A stretch of DNA of 41,072 nucleotides from Bacteroidales bacterium M2 (GTDB lineage Bacteria; Bacteroidota; Bacteroidia; Bacteroidales; Muribaculaceae), in assembly GCA_001689415.1 (NCBI GenBank), contig LUJM01000011.1:1-41072 (forward strand), in the 5' to 3' direction. Each line of letters starts with the position of its first letter. Within the stretch, counting starts at the first letter, position 1. The notes under the pieces are model-generated. The model was given only the letters and a program-made list of their open reading frames with translations. It searched no databases and was not told the DNA's origin. Both the position numbers and the translations under genes were made by a program. Of the stretch, positions 22,847 through 32,451 are shown piece by piece.

Positions 22847-24574
22847 TTAAACCGTAAAATCTTCGAGAGCTGCAGGGTTGAGGAATCCTATGTGTCCTGA
22901 TTCCTTGCCCGAGTCAGCACCGAGCTGCACATCAATAAGGCACGGCTTGCGCGAGGCGATAGATTCGGATAGCGCCTTGCCGAGGTCGGAAGGTGTGGTT
23001 ACGTAGTATGTCGTGGCACCGAAAGCCTCGCCGAGTTTGTCGTAGCGGGCGTGGATGTCGAGAGTTGTAGGAGCCGGGTCGGATGTTCCTGCGGGGTTTA
23101 CACCGATACCATTGTAGATACCGCCGTTGTTGAAAATGACCACGGTTACAGGAAGGTTGAAGCGGCAGATTGTAGAGAAATCCATTCCGGAGAAACCGAA
23201 TGCCGAGTCGCCCTCGATGGCAACTACACTCTTTCCGGTTGCAACGGCGGCACCGATAGCCGATCCGATGCCCATACCCATGATAGCCCAGGTGGCACAG
23301 TCTACGCGGTGGCGGGGAAGTGTCATGTCGAGGGTGTCGCGAGTATCGTCGAGAGTGTTGGCGCCTTCGTTGACCAGAATAACGTCGGGGTTGGCAGCCA
23401 TGATAGGTTTGATAGCATTGAGGGCTGTCCAATGGTTCATAGGCTGTGAGGCTGCGTTGGCAGCGAGGCGTGCAGCGAATTTGGCATTCTTTTCTTTAGT
23501 CTCGGCCTGTAGAGCCGGTACCCATGTAGGATCCATGCTCATCTTGCGGGTTGCCATGGCATCGTTGAGGGCATCGAGGATGCTTGCAAGGTCGCCGATA
23601 ACAGGAGCCGCAATCGGGCGGTTGCAGTCGATTTCGGTGGGTTCGATATCGAGCTGAATAAACTTGGTATCGGGGCTCCATTTGCCGTGACCTCTTGATA
23701 GCAGCCAGTTGAGTCGTGCACCTGCGAGGATAACGACATCGGCCTTGCTCATGATAGTAGAACGGCAGGAAAGAGCGCTGAGTTCGCCGTTGTCGGGCAA
23801 AACGCCCTTGCCCATCGACATGGGGAAGTAAGGAATACCGGTAGTTTCGACGAGTTTCTTCAGCTGATTTTCTACTCGTGCGTATGCGGCACCTTTGCCG
23901 ATGATTATAGCCGGTTTCTTTGCAGCTGCGAGCAAGTCGGCTGCACGAGTCACGGCTTCATCAGCAGGCGGCATGGCCGGGCATAGGTCAACAGGCTCGT
24001 AGAACAGTTTGTCGGCATCGGCACCGTCCATTATGGCGCCGAGACATGTTTCGGTGACATCGAGATAAACGCCGCCGGGACGGCCGGAAATGGCCGCACG
24101 GTATGCGCGTACGACAGCGGTAGGAATATCTTCGGGTTTATTTACACGATACGCGGCTTTGACGAGGCTCTTGGCAACGTTGTATTGGTCGAGAGCTTCG
24201 TAGTTGCCCTGGTCGAGGTCGATAGGTTCGCGCACAGAAGAACCACTGATCTGAATCATAGGATAGCAGTTCACGGTGGCGTTTTTTGTGGCGGTAAGTC
24301 CGTTCATAAAACCGAGCGACGATACTGTTAGCAGCACGCCGGGCTTGCCTGTGAGGAATCCGTGAGTTGCAGCGGCCATACCGGCCTGTTGCTCGTGACG
24401 GAAGCCCACGAAACGTATGCCGCGTTCCTGGGCGATGTATGCTAATTCGGTAACAGGGATTCCGACGAGGCCGTACATGGTATCAATGCCCACGGTTTTC
24501 AGTGCCCGAACCAGGATGTCCATGCCTGTTACCTGCTGCGGATATGTAGGTTTTGTGTTGGTAGTAGTAGCCAT
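22847..24574 (-). CDS. oxc: Oxalyl-CoA decarboxylase
   Basis: A 575-residue ThDP enzyme that converts oxalyl-CoA to formyl-CoA and CO2. Similarity to the Oxalobacter enzyme, as I remember it, runs the full length. Visible are GLVGIPVTELA, the cofactor-activating Glu61 in FRHEQ, Tyr125-Glu126 in QGNYEALDQ (active-site pair), the central-domain GARLNWLL and QLDIEPTEID, the ThDP motif GDSAFGFSG (455-463) through NNGG (482-485), Tyr487 and ESGH near the C-terminus. Second gene of the oxalate operon, 77 bases after frc. The pair regenerates CoA on a new oxalate via FRC. Confidence 0.95.
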   Translation of the reverse strand: MATTTNTKPTYPQQVTGMDILVRALKTVGIDTMYGLVGIPVTELAYIAQERGIRFVGFRHEQQAGMAAATHGFLTGKPGVLLTVSSLGFMNGLTATKNATVNCYPMIQISGSSVREPIDLDQGNYEALDQYNVAKSLVKAAYRVNKPEDIPTAVVRAYRAAISGRPGGVYLDVTETCLGAIMDGADADKLFYEPVDLCPAMPPADEAVTRAADLLAAAKKPAIIIGKGAAYARVENQLKKLVETTGIPYFPMSMGKGVLPDNGELSALSCRSTIMSKADVVILAGARLNWLLSRGHGKWSPDTKFIQLDIEPTEIDCNRPIAAPVIGDLASILDALNDAMATRKMSMDPTWVPALQAETKEKNAKFAARLAANAASQPMNHWTALNAIKPIMAANPDVILVNEGANTLDDTRDTLDMTLPRHRVDCATWAIMGMGIGSAIGAAVATGKSVVAIEGDSAFGFSGMDFSTICRFNLPVTVVIFNNGGIYNGIGVNPAGTSDPAPTTLDIHARYDKLGEAFGATTYYVTTPSDLGKALSESIASRKPCLIDVQLGADSGKESGHIGFLNPAALEDFTV

Positions 24575-24597
24575 AGTAGTAGTCTTTTATGGTAAAG

Positions 24598-24634
24598 GTG
24601 CGGGCTAAGCGGCAAGCCGCCGCGTGCCCGCACC
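24598..24634 (-). other. Intercistronic hairpin between frc and oxc
   Basis: GGTGCGGGC pairs with GCCCGCACC, enclosing a second hairpin GCGGC-AA-GCCGC. The - strand tail (TTTACC) is poor for termination, so an RNA-processing or stability role is more likely. Confidence 0.5.
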
Positions 24635-24651
24635 GTACGTTATACTTTTAA

Positions 24652-25965
24652 TTATTTCTTAGCCTGAGTACCGTCAGCCGGTTTAGGCATCGGTGCCGTA
24701 GTGCCGTTTGCCTTGAACGATGCAATCTGGTCGGCTGTGTAGCCCAACGAGGATAGCACTTCGTCGGTGTTGCCGCCGAGTTCGGGGCATGGGCCGTAAG
24801 TAGGCTGGTAGTTCGACATAGTGAAAGGCACGCCTACGGTAACGAATTCGCCAATCTTGCCGCCTTGGTTGATTTTGACGAGGGTATTTCCGTCGTACAG
24901 GCTCTGGTCGTCCATAATCTCCTTGGTAGAAAGAACGGGTGCGCAAGGAACACCTGCAGGTGCAAGCAGCTTCACGATTTCGAATTTATCTTTGTTGATA
25001 GCCCAAGCCTGCACGCGAGCGTAGATTTCTTGTTTGTGTCTGTCGCGAGCATCGGCGGTATTGAAATCGGGGTTGGTGAGCCAATCCTCGAAACCAAATG
25101 CCTTGCATGCGAGTTCGAAGTCCTTAGCGCCGCGCTGGAAGATGATATATACGTATGCATTAGGATCGCTTTCCCAGCCTTTACACTTATATGTCCAGCC
25201 AAGTACACCCGAACCTTCCTGGTTGCCCGATCGAGGAACAAAGTCGCCGAATTTTTCGTTGGGGTACTGGGGGAACTGTGTAAGATAACCGATGCGGTCG
25301 AGTGTCAACTGGTCGCGAGTCTTGATACGGCACAGGTTGAGGCAAGCGTTGTGCATCGACTGGTATACGTAGCAACCTTCGCCGGTTCGCTCGCGCTGAG
25401 CGAGTGCAGCCAAGAGGCCTATAGTTATGTGCATACCGGTGTTAGAGTCGCCCAGGGCAGCGCCTGACTGAGTAGGAACGGCATTGTCGCCCTCCCACCA
25501 GCCGGTGGTAGATGCCGCACCGGCAGTTACCTGTGCTACAGGTTCATAAGCCTTGAGGTTAGCGAAACGCGAACTGAGGGGGAAGCCTTTGATAGTGCCG
25601 TAGATACAGCGAGGGTTGATAGCGTGTACGGCTTCCCAGCTGAAACCAAGTTTATCCATTGCACCCGGGTGCAGGTTTTCGATAAAGATATCTGCCTCTT
25701 TGATAAGTCGGGTGAGAATATCTTTACCGTCGGGTGTTGCAGCGTCGAGAGCGAGAGATTTCTTATTTGAGTTAAGCTGTAGGAAGTAGTAGCTTGGACA
25801 ATCGGGGTCAAATTGTAATTCGTCACGTGTGGCATCGCCTGTGCCGGGACGTTCGATTTTGATAACGTCGGCGCCAAGCCATGCTAAAAGTTGTGTACAA
25901 GAAGGGCCGGACTGCACCGCAGTGAAGTCGACCACTTTAATGCCTTGAAGAGGAGCTGTGTTCAT
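24652..25965 (-). CDS. frc: Formyl-CoA:oxalate CoA-transferase
   Basis: A 437-residue class III CoA-transferase that moves CoA from formyl-CoA to oxalate. Visible are Gln18 in FTAVQSGP, IKIERPGTGD, the catalytic Asp173 in ALGDSNTG, and the CoA-region KCKGWES. The flexible glycine loop, GGGGQ in the Oxalobacter and E. coli enzymes as I recall, reads NQEGSGVLGW here (248-257). The segment before it is shorter, and a low-complexity tail (APMPKPADGTQAKK) is added at the C-terminus. It is the first gene of the operon. The adjoining oxc fixes the substrate assignment, but the altered loop leaves some room for another acid. Confidence 0.9.
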   Translation of the reverse strand: MNTAPLQGIKVVDFTAVQSGPSCTQLLAWLGADVIKIERPGTGDATRDELQFDPDCPSYYFLQLNSNKKSLALDAATPDGKDILTRLIKEADIFIENLHPGAMDKLGFSWEAVHAINPRCIYGTIKGFPLSSRFANLKAYEPVAQVTAGAASTTGWWEGDNAVPTQSGAALGDSNTGMHITIGLLAALAQRERTGEGCYVYQSMHNACLNLCRIKTRDQLTLDRIGYLTQFPQYPNEKFGDFVPRSGNQEGSGVLGWTYKCKGWESDPNAYVYIIFQRGAKDFELACKAFGFEDWLTNPDFNTADARDRHKQEIYARVQAWAINKDKFEIVKLLAPAGVPCAPVLSTKEIMDDQSLYDGNTLVKINQGGKIGEFVTVGVPFTMSNYQPTYGPCPELGGNTDEVLSSLGYTADQIASFKANGTTAPMPKPADGTQAKK

Positions 25966-26055
25966 ACTCGTTTTGGTTTATGTTAGTTTGTATTTTGATT
26001 TTCTTACTAATAAACATCAGCCCTACTTCAAAAGTTCATATCAATGCCTGAAATG

Positions 26056-26095
26056 TGAAAAAAGAAAAGCCACGCAGATAAATCCACGTGGCTTT
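26056..26095 (-). terminator. Terminator of guaA
   Basis: On the - strand, AAAGCCACG pairs with CGTGGCTTT, followed by TCTTTTTT. It lies about 45 bases beyond the guaA stop and insulates the oxalate operon. Confidence 0.85.
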
Positions 26096-26137
26096 AAAAG
26101 AGGTGATTAAGCAGAATTTTCGCGAGAGTCTAATCGA

Positions 26138-27673
26138 TTACTCCCACTCGATAGTTGCCGGTGGTTTTGAGGAGATGTCGTAGCATACGCGGTTTACGCC
26201 GCGGACTTTGTTGATGATTTCGTTGCTTACTTTAGCAAGGAATTCGTAGGGCAGGTGTGCCCAGTCGGCAGTCATGGCGTCGGTTGATGTAACGGCGCGG
26301 AGTGCTACTGCGTTTTCGTATGTGCGTTCGTCGCCCATTACGCCTACGCTCTGTACGGGCAGGAGGATTGCGCCGGCCTGCCATACTTTGTCGTAGAGGT
26401 TCCAGTCGCGGAGACCCTGGATGAAGATGTGATCGGCCTGCTGGAGTACGTGTACTTTTTCGGGAGTAATGTCGCCGAGGATGCGCACGGCAAGACCGGG
26501 ACCGGGGAATGGATGACGCTTGATGAGGTGTTCGGGCATGCCGAGAGCGCGGCCAACAGCGCGAACTTCGTCTTTAAAGAGGAGTCGTAGGGGTTCGCAA
26601 AGTTTCAATTTCATGCGCTCGGGCAGGCCGCCAACGTTGTGGTGGCTCTTGATAGTTGTGCCTGTGATCGAGAGTGATTCGATGCAGTCGGGGTATATAG
26701 TGCCCTGGGCGAGCCATTTTACGTCTTCGATTTTTGATGCTTCTTCGTCGAATACCTTGATGAAGTCGGCACCGATAATCTTGCGTTTGCGCTCGGGTTC
26801 TGTAACGCCTGCGAGGTCGGCAAAGAATCGGGCAGAAGCGTCGATGCCTCGCACGTTGAGGCCGAGGCATTCGTAGTCGCGGAGAACCGACTTGAATTCG
26901 TCCTGACGCAGCATGCCGTGGTCGACAAATATACAAGTGAGACGGTCGCCGATAGCTTTGTTGAGCAGTACGGCAGCTACCGACGAGTCAACGCCGCCGC
27001 TGAGACCGAGTACTACCTTGTCGTCGCCGAGTTGCTGGCGCAGTTCGGCTACGGTGCTTTCGATGAAGCTTTCGGCGCTCCAAGAGCAGTCGGCACCGCA
27101 TATGCCCACGGCGAAGTTGCGCAGCAGAGTCATGCCGCATTCGCTATGGTATACCTCGGGGTGGAACTGTACGCCGTAGACCTTGCGGCCATCTTCGGCC
27201 ATGTATGCTGCGTAGCGTACCTCGGGAGTCGATGCGACGCAACGGCAGTGGTCGGGTAGCTTGGTAATAGTGTCGCCGTGGCTCATCCATACCTGTGCGC
27301 CGGGTTCGATGCCGTCGAAAAGAGGGCAGTCGGCAGAAATATCCTCGAGGTGTGCGCGGCCATATTCGCGGCTCGAAACGGGCTCGACTTTACCTCCGAA
27401 CTCGAATGCCATGAGCTGTGCGCCGTAGCAGATGCCGAGCACGGGCACTGCATTGATGATAGGCTCGAGGTCGATGTGGAACGAGTCTTCGGCATAAACG
27501 CTAAGGGGGCTACCGGAGAGTATCACACCGATAATGCCCTCGCTCTTTTCCTTGCCGTAAGGATACTTGTTGTAAGGGATGATTTCGCTGTAGATGCCCA
27601 GTTCGCGGATGCGTCGTCCGATGAGCTGAGTGGTCTGAGAGCCGAAATCAAGGATAACAATCTTTTGCTGCAT
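26138..27673 (-). CDS. guaA: GMP synthase (glutamine-hydrolysing)
   Basis: A 511-residue enzyme that aminates XMP to GMP. The class I amidotransferase domain has Cys82 in GICYGAQ and FHPEV. The ATP pyrophosphatase domain has the PP-loop LSGGVDSSVAA, then the C-terminal dimer domain ending in the conserved KPPATIEWE. The start is ATG 27673 (MQQKIVILDFGSQ), matching the family. A 43-residue longer frame reaching 27802 overlaps trkH in another frame and has non-family sequence, so it is rejected. It follows trkH by 41 bases and may be read from the same transcript. Confidence 0.96.
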   Translation of the reverse strand: MQQKIVILDFGSQTTQLIGRRIRELGIYSEIIPYNKYPYGKEKSEGIIGVILSGSPLSVYAEDSFHIDLEPIINAVPVLGICYGAQLMAFEFGGKVEPVSSREYGRAHLEDISADCPLFDGIEPGAQVWMSHGDTITKLPDHCRCVASTPEVRYAAYMAEDGRKVYGVQFHPEVYHSECGMTLLRNFAVGICGADCSWSAESFIESTVAELRQQLGDDKVVLGLSGGVDSSVAAVLLNKAIGDRLTCIFVDHGMLRQDEFKSVLRDYECLGLNVRGIDASARFFADLAGVTEPERKRKIIGADFIKVFDEEASKIEDVKWLAQGTIYPDCIESLSITGTTIKSHHNVGGLPERMKLKLCEPLRLLFKDEVRAVGRALGMPEHLIKRHPFPGPGLAVRILGDITPEKVHVLQQADHIFIQGLRDWNLYDKVWQAGAILLPVQSVGVMGDERTYENAVALRAVTSTDAMTADWAHLPYEFLAKVSNEIINKVRGVNRVCYDISSKPPATIEWE

Positions 27674-27714
27674 TAGTATTGTATTTATATTGTATTTGTT
27701 TTCTAAATCATTTT

Positions 27715-29196
27715 TTATCTTCGCCAGAATGCCGGGGTGAGTAGAACCAGGACGGTGAAAATCTCGAGACGGCCGATCAGCATCAGAGCTGACAGAATCC
27801 ATTTAGCGGCGTCGGGGAGAATGTCGTAGCTGTTTCCGTAGCCGGTGATACCTGCGCCGAGGCCTGTATTCGACAGGCATGAGAACGATGAGAAGAAGGC
27901 ATCGATTAGTGGCACATCGAATAGAGTCAGGGCCATGCCGCCGCCAACGGTGAGCAGCATGTAGATGCACAGGAAGGCTATCACTTTCGATACCAATTCG
28001 GGGCTTACTACCTTGCCGTTGACTTTGACCGACAGTATGGAGTTGGGGTATAGGCAGCGGTAAAGCTCGTTTTTGGCGTTTTTGAACAGATATAGTATAC
28101 GGTCGATTTTTGCGCCGCCACTGGTGCTGCCGGCACAGGAACCGAAGAACATCATTACGAAAGTAAGAGACAGCACGTATGGCCCCCACGATTCGAAGTT
28201 GTTGACAGTGAATCCTGTGGATGTTATGGTGGAAACGATTTGGAACAGCGGGTCGATAGTGATGCTCTGCCAGTCGGTATACTGTCCGCGCAGAAGTATC
28301 GAAATCGTGAACATCACGAGCATGATGCCTATTATCGTGACGTAGACGCGGAAAACGTCGTTTTTGCGCAAGGCCGAAAAATCGCCTTGTACAGTTTTGA
28401 ATATCAGGCCGAAATTTACACCGCCGAGGAACATGAACACTATCAGGACCGACTTGATGTATATCGAGTCGTGCCATTGCGCGATGCCCGAGCTGCTGGA
28501 TGAGTAACCGCCTGTCGAAATGGCACCGAAAGCATGGCAAACGCTTTCGAAGAAGCTCATTGGTCCGCACCACAGCAGCAGTATAAGTATTAGGGTGAGC
28601 AAGAGGTATATAAACCACAAGCTCTTGGCAGTCTGGCTGATACGTGGTCTAATCTTGTCGTGCGTGATGCCTGTAACCTCGGCATTGAACATCTGCATGC
28701 CGCCCGAGTGGTTGAGCATGGGGATGACTGCGAGTGTGAATAGAATAATACCCATGCCGCCGATCCATTGCATCATGGCCCGCCACAGGTGTACACCGTG
28801 GCTCATGTCGCTGACCGAATTCAAGACCGTGGCGCCTGTAGTGGTAAAGCCGGACATAGCCTCGAAGAAGGCATCGCTGTACGACAGGGGATTGCTGCAG
28901 AAAAGGAATGGTATCAGCCCGAAAAGCGAAAAAATAACCCATACCATTGCCGTGAGCAGGAATCCGTCGCGCTTGCCCATGTGCTGGCTTGTAGGATTTG
29001 CTTTGAAAGCGAATAGCACGCCTACCCCCCCTGTGAGCAGGGCAGTGCAGGCAAATGGTAGCCAGTCGCTCTCGCCGTATGCAAGGCAAGTGAATGTGGG
29101 GAAGAGCATAAATCCGGCCTCAATCATCAACAGCCAGCCCATGATGCGCACGAGCTGACGGAAATTGATAAGGTGAGTCCTCAGATTCTTGAACAT
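27715..29196 (-). CDS. trkH: Potassium uptake protein TrkH
   Basis: A 493-residue membrane protein forming the K+ pore of the Trk system. Four selectivity-filter loops are visible: GFTTTGAT, STGGYSSSS, STGFTVNNF and SNTGLGAGIT. Each is followed by a hydrophobic pore helix pair, as in the four-fold TrkH/KtrB repeat. It begins one base after the trkA stop, so the regulatory and pore subunits are made together. Confidence 0.95.
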   Translation of the reverse strand: MFKNLRTHLINFRQLVRIMGWLLMIEAGFMLFPTFTCLAYGESDWLPFACTALLTGGVGVLFAFKANPTSQHMGKRDGFLLTAMVWVIFSLFGLIPFLFCSNPLSYSDAFFEAMSGFTTTGATVLNSVSDMSHGVHLWRAMMQWIGGMGIILFTLAVIPMLNHSGGMQMFNAEVTGITHDKIRPRISQTAKSLWFIYLLLTLILILLLWCGPMSFFESVCHAFGAISTGGYSSSSSGIAQWHDSIYIKSVLIVFMFLGGVNFGLIFKTVQGDFSALRKNDVFRVYVTIIGIMLVMFTISILLRGQYTDWQSITIDPLFQIVSTITSTGFTVNNFESWGPYVLSLTFVMMFFGSCAGSTSGGAKIDRILYLFKNAKNELYRCLYPNSILSVKVNGKVVSPELVSKVIAFLCIYMLLTVGGGMALTLFDVPLIDAFFSSFSCLSNTGLGAGITGYGNSYDILPDAAKWILSALMLIGRLEIFTVLVLLTPAFWRR

Positions 29197-29197
29197 A

Positions 29198-30532
29198 TCA
29201 GTTGAATAGCTTTTCTACTTTGTGGAGAGCGCCTGCGAGGCAGAAAACGAGCACATGGTCGCCCGGTTCGATAACTGTGTTACCGGTGATTAGCATGCCT
29301 TCGTCGCCACGGATAAGTCCTGCAAGGGTGAGGTCGCGCGGCAGTGAGAGGTCTTTGACGGCAGAACGCGTAATTTTCGATCCGGGTCGAGCTTCGAGCT
29401 CGGCAACCTCGGCATCAGCAAGGGCGAGACACTTGGCCGTAGACGAGTCGGCATCGAGCAGCAATTGGAAGATAGTGCTCGATGCAAGGAGTTTTTTGTT
29501 TACCACTGTGCCGATGTTCAGGTTTTCGGCCTGTGATATGAACTGTATGGTTTCGACATCGGCAACGGTTTTCTTTACGCCTAATTCTTTTGCGGTTAGG
29601 CAGGTAAATATGTTGGTTTCGCTGCTGTCGGTGAGAGCGATAAAAGCGTCCATATCAGCAATGCCTATGTCGGCGAGCAGGTCGGTATCGCGAGCATCGC
29701 CATGTATAATTTCGCAATCAGGACATTTTTGTGGCAGTTTGTGGCAATTATCGAGGTCGTTGTCTATGATTTTGAATCGGAATTCTTCGTGTCCGAGGTT
29801 TACGAGCCTTATTGCGATCTTCGAGCCACCCATTATTAGCACGCGCTTGATGCGCTGCTCGGTCTTGCCTGTGAGTGAAATAAGTTCCTGTATATGGTCG
29901 CGTGTTGTGGTGAAGTATAGTATGTCGCCAACGTCGATGTGGTCGTCGCCACGTGGGATGATAGTCTCGTGGTTGCGCTTGATCGCCGAAACGTGGAAGT
30001 TACGGTTGGTAAAGGCGAAGTCCTTGAGCTTCATGCCGACAATTGGCGCACCCTGGCGCAGTTTTACACCGGCGAGTATGATGCGGCCATCGTGGAGCTC
30101 GAACCAATTACGTACCCAAGTGCGCTTGAGAGCGTTGATAATCTCTTGAGCGGCAAGGTATTCGGGGTAAATCAGGCGGTCTACGCCCATGCGCTTTACG
30201 TGCGATTCGTTGGCGGGGTCCATGAAATCGTAGGTGCTGATGCGAGCAACGGTGGTTTTAGCCCCGAGGTTTTTGGCAATCGAGCAAGCTACGATATTGT
30301 TTGTCTCGTATGGGGTTACAGCAATGAAAAGGTCGCAGTTGCCGGCACCTGCTTCTCGCAGCCCGACAAATGAAGTCGGGCTTCCGACGACAGTCATCAG
30401 GTTGTAGTTTGCATCGAGAATGGCGAGTCGCTCGGCATTGTCGTCGACGAGCATAATGTCCTGCTCCTCGTTGCTGAGTAGCTTGGCAAGGTGCGAGCCT
30501 ACTTCTCCTGCTCCGGCTATTACAATCTTCAT
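29198..30532 (-). CDS. trkA: Trk potassium regulator TrkA (two RCK modules)
   Basis: A 444-residue peripheral protein. It has two Rossmann RCK-N domains (GAGEVGSHLAKLL at 7-19; VLIMGGSKIAIRLV near 227), each followed by a TrkA-C (RCK-C) domain, the second ending LVFCLAG. It binds nucleotide (NAD(H)/ATP) and gates TrkH. Its start overlaps the dxs stop by four bases and trkH follows after 1 base. Confidence 0.95.
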   Translation of the reverse strand: MKIVIAGAGEVGSHLAKLLSNEEQDIMLVDDNAERLAILDANYNLMTVVGSPTSFVGLREAGAGNCDLFIAVTPYETNNIVACSIAKNLGAKTTVARISTYDFMDPANESHVKRMGVDRLIYPEYLAAQEIINALKRTWVRNWFELHDGRIILAGVKLRQGAPIVGMKLKDFAFTNRNFHVSAIKRNHETIIPRGDDHIDVGDILYFTTTRDHIQELISLTGKTEQRIKRVLIMGGSKIAIRLVNLGHEEFRFKIIDNDLDNCHKLPQKCPDCEIIHGDARDTDLLADIGIADMDAFIALTDSSETNIFTCLTAKELGVKKTVADVETIQFISQAENLNIGTVVNKKLLASSTIFQLLLDADSSTAKCLALADAEVAELEARPGSKITRSAVKDLSLPRDLTLAGLIRGDEGMLITGNTVIEPGDHVLVFCLAGALHKVEKLFN

Positions 30533-32451
30533 TTCTTGTTAATTGTTGATTGGATTGCATGGAGTATTCCCTCGCTGTCGAAACCGCAGAGGTGTTGCAG
30601 CTGGGCCGGTGTGCCCTGCGGTATAAAGCAGTCGGGAATACCGAGTCGGCATACCGAGCGTTTGTATCCGTGGTCGGTAAGCCAGTCTTCGACAGCGCAA
30701 CCGAGGCCGCCGTCGCGAGTGCCGTCTTCGACAGTAACTATCGGGCAATCGAGTTTTGCAACTTCTGTCAATAGTTTTTCGTCGATCGGCTTGAGGAATA
30801 TCATGTCGTAGTGAGCTGCATCGATACCGGCCTTGCGAGCCTCGGCAACGGCTTTGGCGGCTTCGTCGGCAACCGGTCCGATAGTGAGGACGGCAATGTC
30901 CTTGCCCTCGGTGAGGCGTTCGCCCTTGCCGATAGGCATGGCTTTGAAGTCGCAGCGCCAGTCGGTGCGGTGCCCTGCGCCACGAGGGTATCGAATGGCA
31001 AATGGGCCGAAATCATCGGTCTGGGCAGTGTAGAGCAGGTTGCGGAGCGCACACTCATCGCGGCCCGATGCTATGGTGAGTCCGGGTATTGTGCGTAGGT
31101 ATGCGAGGTCGTAAGCGCCGTGGTGGGTGGCACCGTCTTCGCCTACGAGTCCGGCACGGTCGATGCAGAATGTTACCGGCAGGTGCATCAGGGCAACGTC
31201 GTGGATGATGTGGTCGTAGGCACGCTGCAAGAAACTTGAGTATATCGCCACATATGGGCGCATGCCGTCCTTGGCGAGGCCTCCGGCAAATGTTACAGCG
31301 TGGCCTTCGCTGATGCCTACGTCGAAAACACGGTCGGGCATTACGGCCTGCATGGTTCCGACAGATGTTCCCGATAGCATTGCCGCTGTAACTCCTACGA
31401 TTTTAGGGTTTTGGCGTGCAAGCTCTACGAGTGTTTCGCCGAATACGTCCTGGTATTTTGGCGGTGCTGCAGGGTTGTTTTTTGCAGAGTATCGTTCGCC
31501 TGTTTCGGGGTTGAATTTGCCCGGTGCGTGCCAGCATGCAGGATCAGCCTCGGCCGGGGCATAGCCTTTGCCTTTGATTGTGCGCAAGTGGAGTATGCGA
31601 GGGCCGTCCATGTCGCGTATGTCGTTGAGTACGCGCACGATAGTGGGTAGGTCGTGGCCGTCGAACGGGCCGAAGTACCTTATGTTGAGACCTTCGAAGA
31701 GGTTCTGTTGCTTGCTGATGAGAGACTTCAGGCTGTTGTTGAAGCGGAGTAGTGCGCCTTTGCGTCGGTCGCTGACCAGATGAAGCTTTTTGAGCAGTTT
31801 GAAACCTTTGTAGCGCAGGTCGTTGTAGAGCTTCGATGTTGTAAGGTGGGCCAGATAGGAGTTGAGAGCGCCAACGTTGGCATCAATCGACATGTCGTTG
31901 TCGTTGAGGATGATAAGTAGATTGTTTGGCGTTATCGAGGCATTGTTGAGGCCCTCGAATGCAAGGCCACCGCTAATCGACGCGTCGCCGACAATGGCAA
32001 CGACATTGCGCCTGGGGCTCTCGTGTTTCAACTGCGACGCCACAGCCATGCCGAGCGCTGCCGAAATGGAGTTTGATGCGTGCCCGGCCGAGAAAGTATC
32101 GTATTCGCTTTCTTTGGGGTTGGGAAAACCGCTCAGACCGCCGAATTTTCGATTGGTATTGAAATTATCGCGGCGTCCTGTGAGCAATTTGTGGCCATAT
32201 GCTTGATGCCCCACATCCCATACGAGCCTGTCGTAGGGGGTGTTGAACACATAGTGAAGAGCCACCGTAAGCTCTACCGCCCCCATGCTCGAAGCGAAGT
32301 GGCCGGGATTGTCGGCCAGCGAATGGATGAGGAAATCTCGAATTTCGGTACATAGCTGAGGCAGCTGTTCGGGTGAAAGTTTACGCAGATCAGCCGGGCT
32401 GTCGATTCGGGCCAGCAATGGGCCGCATGCATAAGTCGGTGCAGTGCTCAT
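30529..32451 (-). CDS. dxs: 1-deoxy-D-xylulose-5-phosphate synthase
   Basis: A 640-residue ThDP enzyme joining pyruvate and glyceraldehyde-3-phosphate, the entry step of the MEP isoprenoid pathway. Visible are WDVGHQAYGHK, SAGHASNS, the ThDP motif GDASISGGLAFEGLNN, and the transketolase-like second half with GISEGHAVTFAGG and IDRAGLVGEDGATHHG. It overlaps trkA by 4 bases downstream and a small membrane-protein gene by 4 bases upstream. Co-expression with K+ uptake genes is conserved-looking, but the reason is unknown. Confidence 0.96.
   Translation of the reverse strand: MSTAPTYACGPLLARIDSPADLRKLSPEQLPQLCTEIRDFLIHSLADNPGHFASSMGAVELTVALHYVFNTPYDRLVWDVGHQAYGHKLLTGRRDNFNTNRKFGGLSGFPNPKESEYDTFSAGHASNSISAALGMAVASQLKHESPRRNVVAIVGDASISGGLAFEGLNNASITPNNLLIILNDNDMSIDANVGALNSYLAHLTTSKLYNDLRYKGFKLLKKLHLVSDRRKGALLRFNNSLKSLISKQQNLFEGLNIRYFGPFDGHDLPTIVRVLNDIRDMDGPRILHLRTIKGKGYAPAEADPACWHAPGKFNPETGERYSAKNNPAAPPKYQDVFGETLVELARQNPKIVGVTAAMLSGTSVGTMQAVMPDRVFDVGISEGHAVTFAGGLAKDGMRPYVAIYSSFLQRAYDHIIHDVALMHLPVTFCIDRAGLVGEDGATHHGAYDLAYLRTIPGLTIASGRDECALRNLLYTAQTDDFGPFAIRYPRGAGHRTDWRCDFKAMPIGKGERLTEGKDIAVLTIGPVADEAAKAVAEARKAGIDAAHYDMIFLKPIDEKLLTEVAKLDCPIVTVEDGTRDGGLGCAVEDWLTDHGYKRSVCRLGIPDCFIPQGTPAQLQHLCGFDSEGILHAIQSTINKK

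Noticed and set aside
27674..27802. 43-residue extension of GuaA
   Set aside because: It overlaps trkH in another frame, and the family N-terminus MQQKIVILDFGSQ begins at 27673.
28520..30149. Long open frames antisense to trkH and trkA
   Set aside because: They mirror strong codon bias of the real genes and show no family features; trkH and trkA are unmistakable.
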